Shown here: piece by piece, positions 40,606 through 50,484 of the stretch
Numbering within the stretch: position 1 is the first letter of the stretch
How the letters are laid out: the number at the start of each line of letters is the position of its first letter
NCBI RefSeq assembly: GCF_900475285.1
Contig: NZ_LS483370.1
Location: 372,001 to 436,000, forward strand
DNA: 64,000 nucleotides
DNA from: Pseudomonas taetrolens
GTDB taxonomy: Bacteria > Pseudomonadota > Gammaproteobacteria > Pseudomonadales > Pseudomonadaceae
Reading direction: 5' to 3'
The notes under the pieces: generated by a model
The model's database searches: none
Told to the model about the DNA's origin: nothing
Seen by the model: only the letters and a program-made list of their open reading frames with translations
Made by a program: the position numbers and the translations under genes

Positions 40606-41493
40606 TTAGCCGCGCTCGGCACGCAAGGTGCTGATGCGCTGGTCTTTCTTGATCCAGAGCTGGTTGATCCAGCTCTGGACATGTTCGCGGAACACCGGAT
40701 CGTTCTCGTAATCGCCCTGCCACAACGCCGCGTCCAGCTCGCGGGTCTGAATGTCGACAATCACCTTGGGCACTTGCCCGCTGATCAGCGCCCAAAAGCC
40801 TGGAATGTCCGGCTGTGGATACACCACGGTCACATCGAGCACGGCATCCAGCTGTTCACCCATCGCTGCCAGTACAAACGCCACGCCCCCCGCCTTGGGT
40901 TTGAGCAGGTAGGTATAGGGCGATTGTTGTTGGGCGCGCTTGGCCGGGGTAAAGCGTGTGCCTTCGAGGTAATTGACCACCGTCACCGGCTGGCGCTTGA
41001 ACAGTTCACAGGCGGCCCGGGTGATCTTGAGGTCTTCGCCCTTGAGCTCCGGGTGCCGGGCTAAAAAAGCCTTTGAATAGCGTTTCATGAACGGGTAGTC
41101 GAGCGCCCACCAGGCGAGCCCCAGAAAAGGTACCCAGATCAGTTCTTTTTTCAGAAAGAATTTGAAGAACGGCGTGCGTCGGTTCAACCCCTGCATCAGC
41201 GCCGGAATATCGACCCATGACTGGTGATTGCTGATCACCAGGTACGACGTGTCGCGGCTCAGGCCTTCTGCCCCGCGTATGTCCCAGCGGGTGGGCAGGC
41301 ACAGGGCAAAAATACGCTTGTCGATCTCGGACCAGGTTTCGGCGATCCACATGACCGCGCTGGAGTTGTAATCGCGCAGGCGCCCCGGTGACACCAGTTT
41401 GAGCAGCGCAAACAGCATGAGCGGCCCGAACAGGATCAGGGTGTTGCACAGCAATAACAGGGTAACCAAACAGCCGGTGAGCAGGCGGCGCAT
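40606..41493 (-). CDS. LPLAT-family acyltransferase (YihG/PlsC-like)
   Basis: 295 residues from ATG 41493. An N-terminal membrane helix (LLTGCLVTLLLLCNTLILFG) is followed by the acyltransferase motif I, NHQSWVD (Hx4D), motif FFLKKELIWVPFLGLA, and motif III NYLEGTRFTP (EGTR). It transfers an acyl chain to lysophosphatidate or a related lysolipid at the inner membrane. The YihG type is known to influence fatty acid composition of phospholipids in E. coli. A frame extending to 41577 has no ribosome site. Confidence 0.88.
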   Translation of the reverse strand: MRRLLTGCLVTLLLLCNTLILFGPLMLFALLKLVSPGRLRDYNSSAVMWIAETWSEIDKRIFALCLPTRWDIRGAEGLSRDTSYLVISNHQSWVDIPALMQGLNRRTPFFKFFLKKELIWVPFLGLAWWALDYPFMKRYSKAFLARHPELKGEDLKITRAACELFKRQPVTVVNYLEGTRFTPAKRAQQQSPYTYLLKPKAGGVAFVLAAMGEQLDAVLDVTVVYPQPDIPGFWALISGQVPKVIVDIQTRELDAALWQGDYENDPVFREHVQSWINQLWIKKDQRISTLRAERG

Positions 41494-41610
41494 AAATAAC
41501 TCTTGAACGTCCAGTGACCGGCCATGATAAGCAGACGGCTTCAGATCGCCAAATCGTCTGGCTGACAAATGTTTCACACGTCATGGGTTACCGTGTACTG
41601 AACACTGTCG

Positions 41611-41640
41611 ATGCGAGCGTGCTCGCGATAGCATCACCCC
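41611..41640. repeat. Single REP fragment
   Basis: GATGCGAGCGTGCTCGCGAT, same family as 35274-35363, in the gap upstream of the acyltransferase. Confidence 0.5.
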
Positions 41641-41724
41641 GGAAAACCCGACCCACCGAGTCGCCTGCATGACGAGCCTGTTCGCTCTCCCGCAGGCGGC
41701 CAGTCATGAAAGGAAAATGCCGCC

Positions 41725-42225
41725 ATGAAGTCTGTTCTAGCCTTGCTATCCCTGTTGGCATTGCCGGTGATGGCCGCCGATCCGACCCTGTACGGGCGCT
41801 ACGAATACATCAAATTGCCTGAGATCGGCGAAACCCTCAAAGCCAAGATGGACACCGGCGCGTTGACCGCTTCGCTGTCGGCCAAGAACATCGAAACCTT
41901 CACCCGCGATGGCGAGCCGTGGGTGCGCTTCCAGCTGGCCACCGATGGCGCGAGTAAAAAAGTCTACGAGCACAAAGTGGCGCGGATCAGCAAAATCAAA
42001 AGTCGTGCGGATGAAGATGAAGACAAGGAGTCGGCAGAAAGCGCCAAGCGTCCGGTCGTCGATCTGGAGATGTGCCTGGGCAACGTCAAGCGCACGGTTG
42101 AGGTCAACCTCACCGACCGCAGCAGTTTCAATTACCCGCTGCTGATCGGTGCCAAGGCCTTGCGTGAGTTTGACGCCGCGGTAAACCCGGCGCGCCGTTA
42201 CACGGCCGACAAACCGGATTGCTGA
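41725..42225 (+). CDS. Retropepsin-like 'ATP-dependent zinc protease' family protein (PF05618)
   Basis: 166 residues. A signal peptide (MKSVLALLSLLALPVMAA) precedes a single-domain pepsin-like fold: KAKMDTGALTASLSA holds the catalytic DTG motif, and the flap and C-terminal region end YPLLIGAKALREFDAAVNPA. Members of this family are single-chain aspartic retropepsin homologues despite the older zinc-protease label. The signal peptide places it in the periplasm. Target unknown. AAGGAAAA lies upstream. Confidence 0.85.
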   Translation: MKSVLALLSLLALPVMAADPTLYGRYEYIKLPEIGETLKAKMDTGALTASLSAKNIETFTRDGEPWVRFQLATDGASKKVYEHKVARISKIKSRADEDEDKESAESAKRPVVDLEMCLGNVKRTVEVNLTDRSSFNYPLLIGAKALREFDAAVNPARRYTADKPDC

Positions 42226-42259
42226 TGTAACGACCTGCGCAGGTTCCGTTGTCGGGGGG

Positions 42260-42445
42260 TCATGCTTGCCGGCGGCGGAGCAACCCGCGCAGGCTGATCC
42301 ACACCGGTATGCCCAGGCCGAGCCAGCTCAGCGTATCCCACGCACCGTCATCCAGCAGTGCGCTGAACAGTCCCGTTGCGCTGATCAGGGCGATGGCCAG
42401 GGGGATGGAGAACACCTTCCAGAAATTCGACTGACGCGGTTTCAT
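42260..42445 (-). CDS. Small membrane protein at the end of the iron-uptake operon
   Basis: 61 residues with two hydrophobic helices (VFSIPLAIALISATGLFSAL and LGLGIPVWISL) between basic ends. Its ATG shares one base with the stop of the PepSY gene (TGATG), so they are coupled; AAGGA lies upstream. Small proteins of this kind often end ferri-siderophore receptor/PepSY operons. Function unknown. Confidence 0.75.
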   Translation of the reverse strand: MKPRQSNFWKVFSIPLAIALISATGLFSALLDDGAWDTLSWLGLGIPVWISLRGLLRRRQA

Positions 42446-43554
42446 CAGGTGTTTTCCTTGGCTGTGCGGCGGCGTGCCCACCACAGGTACAGGCCGCTGC
42501 CGAGCACCACGATGGTCAGCAGGTCGAGGGCTGCCCAGAGAATCTTCATCGGCATGCCGCCGTAGTCTCCAAAGTGCAGGGGCTGAGACATGCCCATCGC
42601 ATCCATGTACCACGGCCGTTCGGCCACAGCGGTGACTTCAAGCGTACTGGCGTCGATCAGCACCGGTGTCAGCAGATGTGAAGTCAGATGCGTGCTGCCC
42701 TTCATGAATACCCCGTAATGATGCTCGCTGGAGAACCGTGTACCGGGAAAGGCGATAAAGTCCGGGCGCATGCCGGGGGCGGCCGTGGCAGCGATGTCCA
42801 GCAGGCGACTGGCCGGCGCGAGCCGGGTCAGGGGGGGCGCGTCGCGATAAGGTTCGACCATCGCGCTGAGGCTGTCGGTACGCCAGGCGGCGATAATCAG
42901 GTCGGCACAGGCGCTGATGACCCCGGTAACGCCCACCACCAGAGCCCAGGTCAGGGTCACGACTCCGATCAGGTTATGCAGGTCGAGCCAGCGCAGGCGG
43001 GTGGATTTGTCGGTGCGTACCATGGCGAAGTCGTGACGGCGCATGAACGGCAAGTACAGCACCGCGCCCGAGATGATCGCCAGCACAAACAAAAGCCCCA
43101 TGAACGCTAGCAGCAGCTTGCCGGGCAGGCCGGCAAACATATCGACGTGCAGGCGCAGCATGACCATCATGATCCCGCCATTGGCCGACGGCATTTCCAG
43201 GGCTTCGCCGGTGCGCGCATCGAGCATGAAGGTATGCGACGAGTTGGGCTCGGTACCCGCCGTGGCGGCCATGATCGCGACTACTGCATTGGGCTCGTCT
43301 TCGTCGTAGCCGAAATACTGCATCACCTCGTCGGGCCGATGAGCCTCGGCGGCCTTGACCAGTTGTTGCAGATTGAGATGAGGCGTTCCTTCGGGCATCT
43401 GCCGCAACTCTGGCGCGTCCCCCAGCAGATGGTCGATTTCATGGTGAAAAATCAACGGCAAACCGGTCAGCGCCAGCATCAGCAAAAAGGCGGTGCAAAT
43501 CAGGCTGGTCCAGGTATGTATAAAAGACCAGCGGCGGATGGTTTTGCTTTTCAT
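42445..43554 (-). CDS. PepSY-associated TM-helix protein (siderophore iron reductase type)
   Basis: 369 residues. Four membrane helices (FIHTWTSLICTAFLLMLALT; about residues 145-170; 195-220; near 340), with a large periplasmic part containing PepSY modules. Histidines near membrane faces (FIHTW, HHEIDH, LHVDMF, DLHNLIG) could bind heme or metal, as in FoxB/PiuB-like inner-membrane reductases. It lies directly downstream of the TonB receptor, 41 bp after its stop. Likely role: reductive release of iron from the imported siderophore. Confidence 0.85.
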   Translation of the reverse strand: MKSKTIRRWSFIHTWTSLICTAFLLMLALTGLPLIFHHEIDHLLGDAPELRQMPEGTPHLNLQQLVKAAEAHRPDEVMQYFGYDEDEPNAVVAIMAATAGTEPNSSHTFMLDARTGEALEMPSANGGIMMVMLRLHVDMFAGLPGKLLLAFMGLLFVLAIISGAVLYLPFMRRHDFAMVRTDKSTRLRWLDLHNLIGVVTLTWALVVGVTGVISACADLIIAAWRTDSLSAMVEPYRDAPPLTRLAPASRLLDIAATAAPGMRPDFIAFPGTRFSSEHHYGVFMKGSTHLTSHLLTPVLIDASTLEVTAVAERPWYMDAMGMSQPLHFGDYGGMPMKILWAALDLLTIVVLGSGLYLWWARRRTAKENT

Positions 43555-43595
43555 GATGTTCCCAAATACAAAAAAACAACCACTGCAGGAGCGCT

Positions 43596-46010
43596 TTAGA
43601 ACTCCAGCTGGGCTGAGAACTGTACGGTGCGTGGATCGCCCAGGTAATGGCTGTTGAGCCAGTACTCTTTGTTCGCCAGGTTACTGACGTTCATGCGCAA
43701 GGTCAGATCGTTCTCCGACACCTTCATGCGATAGCGCGCGCCCGCATCAAAGGTGGTGAAGGACGGCAACTGGTAGTCGTTGGCTTCGTCGGTGTACTGC
43801 TTGCCGGTGTAGAACGCGCCACCGGTCAGGGCCAGGCCAGGTACGCTGTTGATGTCGTATTCGGCATACACCTTGGCCAGTTGCTTGGCGACATTCACCG
43901 GCGCATTGCCGTCATTGGCTTTGACGTCGGCGTCTTTGATCTTCGGATCAAGCAAGGTGAAGCCGCCGATCACGGTCATCTCGGGTGTGACTTTGCCCGT
44001 TACGCTGAACTCCAGGCCGTTGTTCACCTGGGTGCCGCTCTCGGTGTAAACCATCGACTCGCCGAGGAACCCGTTGGGTTTCTCGATGTTGAACAAGGCC
44101 AGGGTCAGCAAGGTTTCGCCCACGGTGGCCTTGGCGCCTATTTCGTACTGTTTGCTGACTTGCGGGGCGAAGATTTCGCCTGCGTTCAGCGCGTTGTAAG
44201 GTGCCGTCCCACCTGCCTGAAGACCTTCGATGTAGGTGGCATAGGTGGTCAGCCAAGGCACAGGCTTGTAAATAAGCGACACGCTGGGTGACGTCTTGCT
44301 CTCGTCGTAGCGGGTTTTCTTCTCGGGTGAGGAGTAGATGAAGTCATTGGCATAAGACTTGATTTGAGTCCGGGTCACGCCAAGGATGCTCGACCATTGA
44401 TCGTTGAGGGTGATGACGTCGCCAATCAGGAAATTGTTGGATTGAGACGTGCTCGCCAGACGTTTGTTGCCATTACCGATCGAGTAGCCGGGTTTGTCGA
44501 CTTGCTGACCCGTGCCGAAGGGTAAGGTGCCGCCGCCCACATCGACATATTGCGGTGGCGAACTGGGGACATGGTCCTCGTACTGCTTGATGCGCGAGTT
44601 GTTACCCTGGTAACCCAAGGTCATTTTATGGCCGATCGAACCTGTCTCGAAGGCCGCGTCCAGGAACAGGTAAGCCGAGTTTTCCTGATGCTCGATTGGT
44701 GCAAACGCATACAACGGTTGGGTATATCCCCCCGCGCTGTAGACGGTCGGGCCGGTGTAGGTGTTCTCTTCGGTGTATTTCTGCGAGGAGACAGCACCGC
44801 GCAGGGTGAAGGTGTCGTCCAGACGCCATGTGGCTCGCACGCCGCCCTTGTCGGTTTCGTTGTCCGAGAATGCCCACTTCTGGCTGTACAACTTGTCGTT
44901 GTCCAACTGCGAAGCGCGAGGTCTTAGCGCCTGATCCCCGAAGTACCAATAACTGGTGACACCGCGGATTTGGGTTTTCTTGTGCGAAGCGTCGAACTGG
45001 ATTTGCAGGTCGTCGCTGACGTTCCAGTCCACCGCCAGGCTGATCATTTCCCGACGGCGCTTCTGCATGTCGATAGCGGTTTCGCCATCCTGGGTCAGCA
45101 GGTTCAAGCGATAGGCAAATTTGCCTTCATCATCGATGGGGCCACCGAAATCACCATGCAGGTAATAGTTGTCACCGCCGGCATTGCCCAGGGTCACGCT
45201 GCGATAGTTTTGATAGGTCGGGCGTTTAAGCACGTAGTTGGCCAAACCACCGGGAGAGGCGGGGCCATACAAAAAACCGGTGAGACCGGTGATGACTTCC
45301 AGTTGCTCGGTTTCTTCCAGAAAGTTGCCTGCATCTGCGCCTGTGGTAAAGCGCAGGCCGTCGTTGGCAATGTTCAGGCTGCCCGAGCTGCTGAAACCAC
45401 GAATATTGACTGCGCTGGCATAGCCCGCCCCTGTCGGGGAATACACTTGGGTGAACGGGTTGCGTTTGAACACGTCATCCAGCGAGGTGGCCTGCATGTT
45501 TTTGAGCAGTGCTTGAGACGTGACGCTCATGGAATAGGGCGTGTCTTGCAACTTCATCCCGCCCAGCGCGCCGACATTGCTGATGTTCTCGCTGACATAC
45601 CCGGCGGCTTCCGAACCTTCGGCCACTGCTGCGGCGTTAATGTTCACGTCACCCAGGGTCAATGCGCCTTCGACCACCGGGACTAACGTGTAAGACCCGC
45701 TGCCGCTCTGCTGCAACTGCAACCCCGTCCCGCGCAATGCTTCGCGCAGGGCCGTGGTGGCTTCGAATGTGCCTTCGACCGGGGCCGAGGTTTTACCGGC
45801 CAGCAGAGAAGAATCAATGGCCAGCGTCACACCCGCCTGGCTGGCGATCTGATTCAGTGTGGTGGCCAACGGCCCGGCTGGCAGGCTGTAGCTGCGGGCG
45901 GTCGAGCTTTGCTCGGCGGCCATCAGCGCAGTACTGGCCAGCGGAGCGCTGAGGGCGATGGCAATGGCCAGCAGACTTGGGCGCAAAAGCGTGTCGAGGG
46001 TACGTGACAT
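43596..46010 (-). CDS. TonB-dependent siderophore receptor with signalling (STN) domain
   Basis: 804 residues. Signal peptide to about residue 32; STN domain (about 40-115, YSLPAGPLATTLNQIASQAG); plug (about 150-265, DTPYSMSVTSQALL, VNIRGFSSSG, GLTGFLYGPASPGGLANYVL); 22-strand barrel ending in Phe (TVQFSAQLEF). The STN domain means ligand binding is reported to the FecR/FecI pair encoded upstream. The order sigma factor, anti-sigma, receptor, PepSY matches the fox (ferrioxamine) locus of P. aeruginosa, but the ligand cannot be fixed from sequence. Confidence 0.93.
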   Translation of the reverse strand: MSRTLDTLLRPSLLAIAIALSAPLASTALMAAEQSSTARSYSLPAGPLATTLNQIASQAGVTLAIDSSLLAGKTSAPVEGTFEATTALREALRGTGLQLQQSGSGSYTLVPVVEGALTLGDVNINAAAVAEGSEAAGYVSENISNVGALGGMKLQDTPYSMSVTSQALLKNMQATSLDDVFKRNPFTQVYSPTGAGYASAVNIRGFSSSGSLNIANDGLRFTTGADAGNFLEETEQLEVITGLTGFLYGPASPGGLANYVLKRPTYQNYRSVTLGNAGGDNYYLHGDFGGPIDDEGKFAYRLNLLTQDGETAIDMQKRRREMISLAVDWNVSDDLQIQFDASHKKTQIRGVTSYWYFGDQALRPRASQLDNDKLYSQKWAFSDNETDKGGVRATWRLDDTFTLRGAVSSQKYTEENTYTGPTVYSAGGYTQPLYAFAPIEHQENSAYLFLDAAFETGSIGHKMTLGYQGNNSRIKQYEDHVPSSPPQYVDVGGGTLPFGTGQQVDKPGYSIGNGNKRLASTSQSNNFLIGDVITLNDQWSSILGVTRTQIKSYANDFIYSSPEKKTRYDESKTSPSVSLIYKPVPWLTTYATYIEGLQAGGTAPYNALNAGEIFAPQVSKQYEIGAKATVGETLLTLALFNIEKPNGFLGESMVYTESGTQVNNGLEFSVTGKVTPEMTVIGGFTLLDPKIKDADVKANDGNAPVNVAKQLAKVYAEYDINSVPGLALTGGAFYTGKQYTDEANDYQLPSFTTFDAGARYRMKVSENDLTLRMNVSNLANKEYWLNSHYLGDPRTVQFSAQLEF

Positions 46011-46100
46011 TCGGCGAATTCCTGAATGGAAGTGTTTCTCAATGCCTTTATGCCGAACGAATTTCGGAAAGTGATAGGGCTGATCGAAAATTATTTGTAT

Positions 46101-47078
46101 TTAGCGCGTTTGCGCCTTGGCGCTGACTGTGACCCACCATGGCGTACGCTGCTGGATCTGCACCGGCAGGGTAGGCTGCAAGGCATTGAGTGCCAGCTCG
46201 AGATTATTCAGCGGGAAGCTGCCGGTGATGCGCAGATCGGCGACCTCGGGTTCGACACCCAGGTGGCCCCGGTGATAACGGTTGAGCTCGCGAACCATAT
46301 CGGCCAGGCGCACGTTATCGAGCACCAGCATGCCGCGGGTCCAGGCATCGGCGCCGACATTGACGGCGAGCATCTGTCCGAGGCTGTCGCGATGCATCAG
46401 CACCTGCTGGCCTTCACTGTAGATACGTTCATCGGGGCTGCCTTGCGGATGGGCAGCGACCCGGGACTGCAACACGCTGAGGCGCGTGCCGTCATCCTCG
46501 CGCTTGACCAGAAACCGTGTACCCAATGCACGCAAGTTGCCATCGGCGGTTTGCACGATAAATGGCCGGGGGTCGTCATGCCCGGTTTGCACGAGGATTT
46601 CACCTTCATGCAGCACGATCAGACGGGTTTTATCGTCAAACCGCACGTCTACGGCGCTGTGGGTGTTGAGGTTGAGCAGGGTACCGTCGGCCAGGCGCAG
46701 TTGGCGTTGCTCGCCGGTCGCGGTGCGCTGGTCGGCCATCCAGTAATCGAGGGGCAGATAGTTTTTACCGGCGAACAAGGCCAGGCCACACACCAAGACA
46801 ATGCTTGCCAGGCCGCCGCCGAGTTTGCGCACGCGTTGCTGCACACCACTGCGGGCGCTCAGCAAGGCCTTACGGACCGGGACAGTGGTGCTGCTGAAAC
46901 GGTGGTCGAGCATGCCCAATTGCAACCAGGCGCGAGCGTGTTCTTCGCTGGCGGCATACCACTTGGCAAATTCGGCTTGCTCCATCGCGCTGCCATTGCC
47001 GCAATCCAGGCACAGTTGCCAGGCGATGGCGGCATCCAGCACCCGCGCCGAGACCGGTTTGGAGCTGACGGCGCTCAT
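46101..47078 (-). CDS. FecR-type anti-sigma/sigma regulator
   Basis: 325 residues. N-terminal cytoplasmic DUF4880 domain (ARVLDAAIAWQLCLDCGNGS), one membrane helix (LASIVLVCGLALFAG), then the periplasmic FecR domain (TATGEQRQLRLADGTLLNLN) and a C-terminal STN-contacting region. It transmits the signal from the receptor to the sigma factor. Start overlaps the sigma gene stop by 4 bp. Confidence 0.93.
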   Translation of the reverse strand: MSAVSSKPVSARVLDAAIAWQLCLDCGNGSAMEQAEFAKWYAASEEHARAWLQLGMLDHRFSSTTVPVRKALLSARSGVQQRVRKLGGGLASIVLVCGLALFAGKNYLPLDYWMADQRTATGEQRQLRLADGTLLNLNTHSAVDVRFDDKTRLIVLHEGEILVQTGHDDPRPFIVQTADGNLRALGTRFLVKREDDGTRLSVLQSRVAAHPQGSPDERIYSEGQQVLMHRDSLGQMLAVNVGADAWTRGMLVLDNVRLADMVRELNRYHRGHLGVEPEVADLRITGSFPLNNLELALNALQPTLPVQIQQRTPWWVTVSAKAQTR

Positions 47079-47602
47079 GCCGGTTCACCGTACAGGGCGA
47101 TGTAGCACTGGCGGATGCCTTGGGCCAGATACTGGCGCACGCGGGGTACGGACACACCCAGGCGCTCGGCGATTTCAGCGTGGCTCAAGCCATCGAGGCG
47201 ACTATAGAGAAAGGCGGAGCGGGACTTGCTCGACAGCTTGCCCAGCAGACGATCGATGGCCTTGAGGTCTTCAAGGATCAGTTGCTGCTCCTCGGGCGAG
47301 GGTTGCTCGGCCTCGGGGATCAGCATCAGTTCGTTGAGGTAGGCCTGTTCCAGTGCCGCGCGTCGGAAGTAATCAAACAGCAGGCCCTTGGCGACCGCTG
47401 CCAAAAATGCGCGGGGCTCACGGGGTGCCTTGAGGTCAGTACGCCCCAGCAGCCGCACGAACGTATCCTGGCTGAGGTCTTCGGCCCGTTGCGGACACGC
47501 TACGTTGCGGCGCAACCACGCCAGCAGCCAACCGCGATGGTCGCGATAAAGCGATCCAACCAGTTCACTGTGCGGGGTTTGGGCTGACGACAAAGACATC
47601 AC
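47075..47602 (-). CDS. FecI-type ECF sigma factor
   Basis: 175 residues. Region 2 (YRDHRGWLLAWLRRNVACPQ, AEDLSQDTFVRLL) and region 4 (SRSAFLYSRLDGLSHAEIAE, RLGVSVPRVRQYLAQGI) of iron-starvation ECF sigma factors. It drives the receptor gene. A Fur-box-like sequence lies about 20 bp upstream of the ATG. Confidence 0.94.
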   Translation of the reverse strand: MMSLSSAQTPHSELVGSLYRDHRGWLLAWLRRNVACPQRAEDLSQDTFVRLLGRTDLKAPREPRAFLAAVAKGLLFDYFRRAALEQAYLNELMLIPEAEQPSPEEQQLILEDLKAIDRLLGKLSSKSRSAFLYSRLDGLSHAEIAERLGVSVPRVRQYLAQGIRQCYIALYGEPA

Positions 47603-47622
47603 CGGTTGCAGTTTTAACTAAC

Positions 47623-47635
47623 GATAATTATTCGC
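47623..47635. promoter_or_regulatory. Fur-box-like site upstream of the ECF sigma gene
   Basis: GATAATTATTCGC fits the GATAAT-N-ATTATC form with two mismatches, at the position expected for Fur repression of a FecI-type gene. Confidence 0.5.
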
Positions 47636-47836
47636 GATTGTGTCAGAGCCAATAGTGATGCGCAATTGACACTCATCGGATGGCAGGCAGCCAGATCAAA
47701 AGCCGGACGTAGCCTCGTTCCACTCGTCAACTGCTACGGCAACCCTGTCGCGCGCCCCATTGGATACGCCCCGGTGTTTTCAGACTACTGCGCCTGTCAT
47801 CGCTGCCGAAGGCTGCGAGAAGGTGTGCTGCCATGC

Positions 47837-48547
47837 TTAGAAGCTGTGGACCTGTTTGCGCCGTTGCCACTGGTTCAGCCGTTGTTGCAGGGCAAGCGGG
47901 CTGTGAATGCCTTGGGCCCGGGCCCGGCTGAACAGGATCAACGCCAGTTCGGCGGTGGCCAAGGCATCGGCGCTGGCGTTGTGGCGGTTTTCAATCTGCA
48001 GGTTGAAGTGCTCAATCCACCGATCCAGCCCCGCATCACGCTGGGTGACCTGCGGGCAGAGCATGGGGGCCAGCATTGCTACATCCATGAACGGGTGCTG
48101 CAAGCGGTAGTCAAGGCTGTCCTTCAGGGCCCGGGCCAGCATGTGCTGGTCAAACGGTGCATGAAACGCCAGCAACGGGCTCTCACCGACAAATGCCAGA
48201 AAATCCAGCAGGGCTTGCGCGGGGTCGCTGCCGGCGGCAATCGCACCGGGCCCCAGACCATGTAACAGCACGCTGGGGTTGAGCGGGGTGTGAGCGCGCA
48301 ACAAGGTGCGTTCAAACGATTGGCCCAGATCGATCGCCCCGTCTTCAATCACTGTCGCGCCAATCGACAGCACCTGATCGCGGTTGAGGTTCAAACCACT
48401 GGTTTCCAGATCGACAACAACCCAGCGCTGCTGGCGCAAAGACATATCGCTCCACCCCGCGGCAGGCGGCAGTTGCAACACGCGCTGTTGTTGCTCAAGG
48501 CTCAACACCGGCTTTTTACGGGGTAACAGCCAGGACAGAAAACTCAT
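47837..48547 (-). CDS. DEDDh 3'-5' exonuclease (DNA polymerase III epsilon-like)
   Basis: 236 residues. Exonuclease motifs: WVVVDLETSGL (D46, E48), AFHAPFDQHMLARAL (motif II Asp) and RHNASADALATAELAL (motif III His, Asp). Single-domain cytoplasmic nuclease; not the replicative DnaQ, which is longer and lacks this N-terminal basic stretch. Its ATG overlaps the stop of the DUF294 gene, so the two are coupled, an association common in pseudomonads. Confidence 0.9.
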   Translation of the reverse strand: MSFLSWLLPRKKPVLSLEQQQRVLQLPPAAGWSDMSLRQQRWVVVDLETSGLNLNRDQVLSIGATVIEDGAIDLGQSFERTLLRAHTPLNPSVLLHGLGPGAIAAGSDPAQALLDFLAFVGESPLLAFHAPFDQHMLARALKDSLDYRLQHPFMDVAMLAPMLCPQVTQRDAGLDRWIEHFNLQIENRHNASADALATAELALILFSRARAQGIHSPLALQQRLNQWQRRKQVHSF

Positions 48548-50484
48548 AACTGGTACCGCAGGGCCAGGCTGCTTTGCAGGCGCTGGGCCTGGCGCAGCGC
48601 CTCACGCAGGATCCGCCGATCCAGCTGGTTCAATTGGTCAGGGTCGAGTCGATTGGAGTACGGGCGGTTTTCCCGGGTTTGCCGTTGATGCTGCTGCATG
48701 CGGGTTTGCTGAATAAAGTGATACGCCTCTTCATAGGCTGCGCCGTCCTGCGGATCAATCACGTTCAATGTCACCAGTTGGCGTAACCGTTCCAGGGTGT
48801 TGTTGGCTTCGACGCCATGGGCCAGTGCCAGCAGCCGGGCGCCGTCGACAAAAGGTGTCAGACCCTGGATTTTAAGGTCCAGGGTGGCCTTGTCGCTGCC
48901 TTTGCGTTCCAGCACAAACTCGCGGAAACGCCCCACGGGCGGACGATGGCGCAGCGCGTTGTCGGCCATCATGCGCTGGAACAGTCGGTTATCGGCCACT
49001 TGCTCCAGAATGCCGCGGCGCAACTGCTGGCAGCCTTGTTTATCCCCCCAGACCACGCGCAAATCGAAGTAGATGGTGGATGCCAGCAGGTTATCGGGGG
49101 TGGTCTCGCGGATAAACGCGGCAAAACGTCGGGCCCATTCCGCACGTGACAGGCACAGCTCGGGGTTGCCGGCCATGATGTTGCCCTTGCACAAGGTGAA
49201 GCCGCAGGCAGCCAGATGCTGGTTGATTTGCTGCGCGATGGGCAGCAGGCGCTGACGGATATCGGCGGCCTCGGCGCCGTCTTTGGCGTCGAACAGAATG
49301 CCGTTGTCCTGATCGGTGAAAAGCGTTTGCTCGCGCCGGCCTTCGCTGCCAAAGCACAGCCAGCTGAAGGGCACGCCAGGGTCGCCTTTGTCGGCCAGTA
49401 CCAGCTCGATTACCCGGCGCACGGTGTGGTCGTTGAGCTGGGTGATGAGGTGAGTGATCTGGGTAGAGGAGGCGCCGTGGGCCAGCATCCTGTCCACCAG
49501 TTGACCTATTTCACCGCGCAGATTGATCAGGTTCTCCAGCCGTGGTGCGTGGCGAATGGTGCGGGCCAGGTGCACCAGGTCCACCCGTTGCAGGGAAAAC
49601 AAGTCGCGTTCGGACACCACGCCGCACAGGCGTTGATCCTTGACCAGACACACATGGGCAATGTGCCGTTCAGTCATGGCAATGGCGGCGTCGAAAGCGC
49701 TGTGGTCTGGGCTCAGGTAAAACGGCTGCGGGGTCATGTGCAAGTGGATGGCTTGCTCGAAATCCTGAAGACCGCTGGCCACCACCTGGCGCAGGTCACG
49801 CAAGGTAAAAATTCCCAATGGCGCCTGCTGCGCGTCGACCACCACGATACTGCCGACCTGTTGCTCATGCATCAGGCGCACGGCTTCGCGCAGAGCGGTT
49901 TCGGGGCGGCACATCACAGGGTGCCGCATGGCCAGCTCACCCAGGCGGGTATTGAGCGAGTATTGGGTGCCAAGGGTTTCAACGGCTTTCTGCTGAACCT
50001 GCTGATTCACTTTGTCGAGCAAACTGCTGACGCCACGCAGGGCAAAGTCGCGGAACTCTTCCGACAGGGCAAACAGCTTGATAAAGGCCAGCTTGTTCAG
50101 CTGCAGACAAAACGTGTCTTCGGCGGCGCGGTGTTCGGTGCGGGTGGCACGTTCGCCCAGCAAGGCTGCAAGGGGGAAGCACTCACCGGTGGTGATTTCA
50201 AAGGTGGTTTGCGCTTCTTCGCGACCTACATGGGTGCGTTCGCCCACGACACGGCCTTGCTTGACGATGTAAAAGTGCTCCACCGGCCCGTCAGTTGGCC
50301 GGATGATGCTTTCACCGGGGCCATAGAAGCGCAGTTGACACTGCTCGACCAGGTACGCCAGGTGAGTGTTTTCCATTTGGTTAAAGGGCGGGAATCGCTG
50401 CAAAAACTGCATGGTGCCGTGAATGTTCTGCAGCACTGCTGTTTTCCCTGCCTGGAGAAACGCATCCGATTTGCTCATTGCCAT
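48544..50484 (-). CDS. Cyclic-nucleotide-binding/CBS/DUF294 putative nucleotidyltransferase
   Basis: 646 residues. Order: cNMP-binding-like domain (about 25-140, FYGPGESIIRPTDGPVEHFY); two CBS domains (about 185-305, MRHPVMCRPETALREAVRLM); DUF294 nucleotidyltransferase core (GSEGRREQTLFTDQDNGILF, about 385-405, holding the GS and D-x-D elements); DUF294 C-terminal helical domain. It is presumably a regulated nucleotidyltransferase of the GlnD-like superfamily; substrate unknown. ATG 50484 or the third codon (50478) may be the true start. Confidence 0.88.
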   Translation of the reverse strand: MAMSKSDAFLQAGKTAVLQNIHGTMQFLQRFPPFNQMENTHLAYLVEQCQLRFYGPGESIIRPTDGPVEHFYIVKQGRVVGERTHVGREEAQTTFEITTGECFPLAALLGERATRTEHRAAEDTFCLQLNKLAFIKLFALSEEFRDFALRGVSSLLDKVNQQVQQKAVETLGTQYSLNTRLGELAMRHPVMCRPETALREAVRLMHEQQVGSIVVVDAQQAPLGIFTLRDLRQVVASGLQDFEQAIHLHMTPQPFYLSPDHSAFDAAIAMTERHIAHVCLVKDQRLCGVVSERDLFSLQRVDLVHLARTIRHAPRLENLINLRGEIGQLVDRMLAHGASSTQITHLITQLNDHTVRRVIELVLADKGDPGVPFSWLCFGSEGRREQTLFTDQDNGILFDAKDGAEAADIRQRLLPIAQQINQHLAACGFTLCKGNIMAGNPELCLSRAEWARRFAAFIRETTPDNLLASTIYFDLRVVWGDKQGCQQLRRGILEQVADNRLFQRMMADNALRHRPPVGRFREFVLERKGSDKATLDLKIQGLTPFVDGARLLALAHGVEANNTLERLRQLVTLNVIDPQDGAAYEEAYHFIQQTRMQQHQRQTRENRPYSNRLDPDQLNQLDRRILREALRQAQRLQSSLALRYQL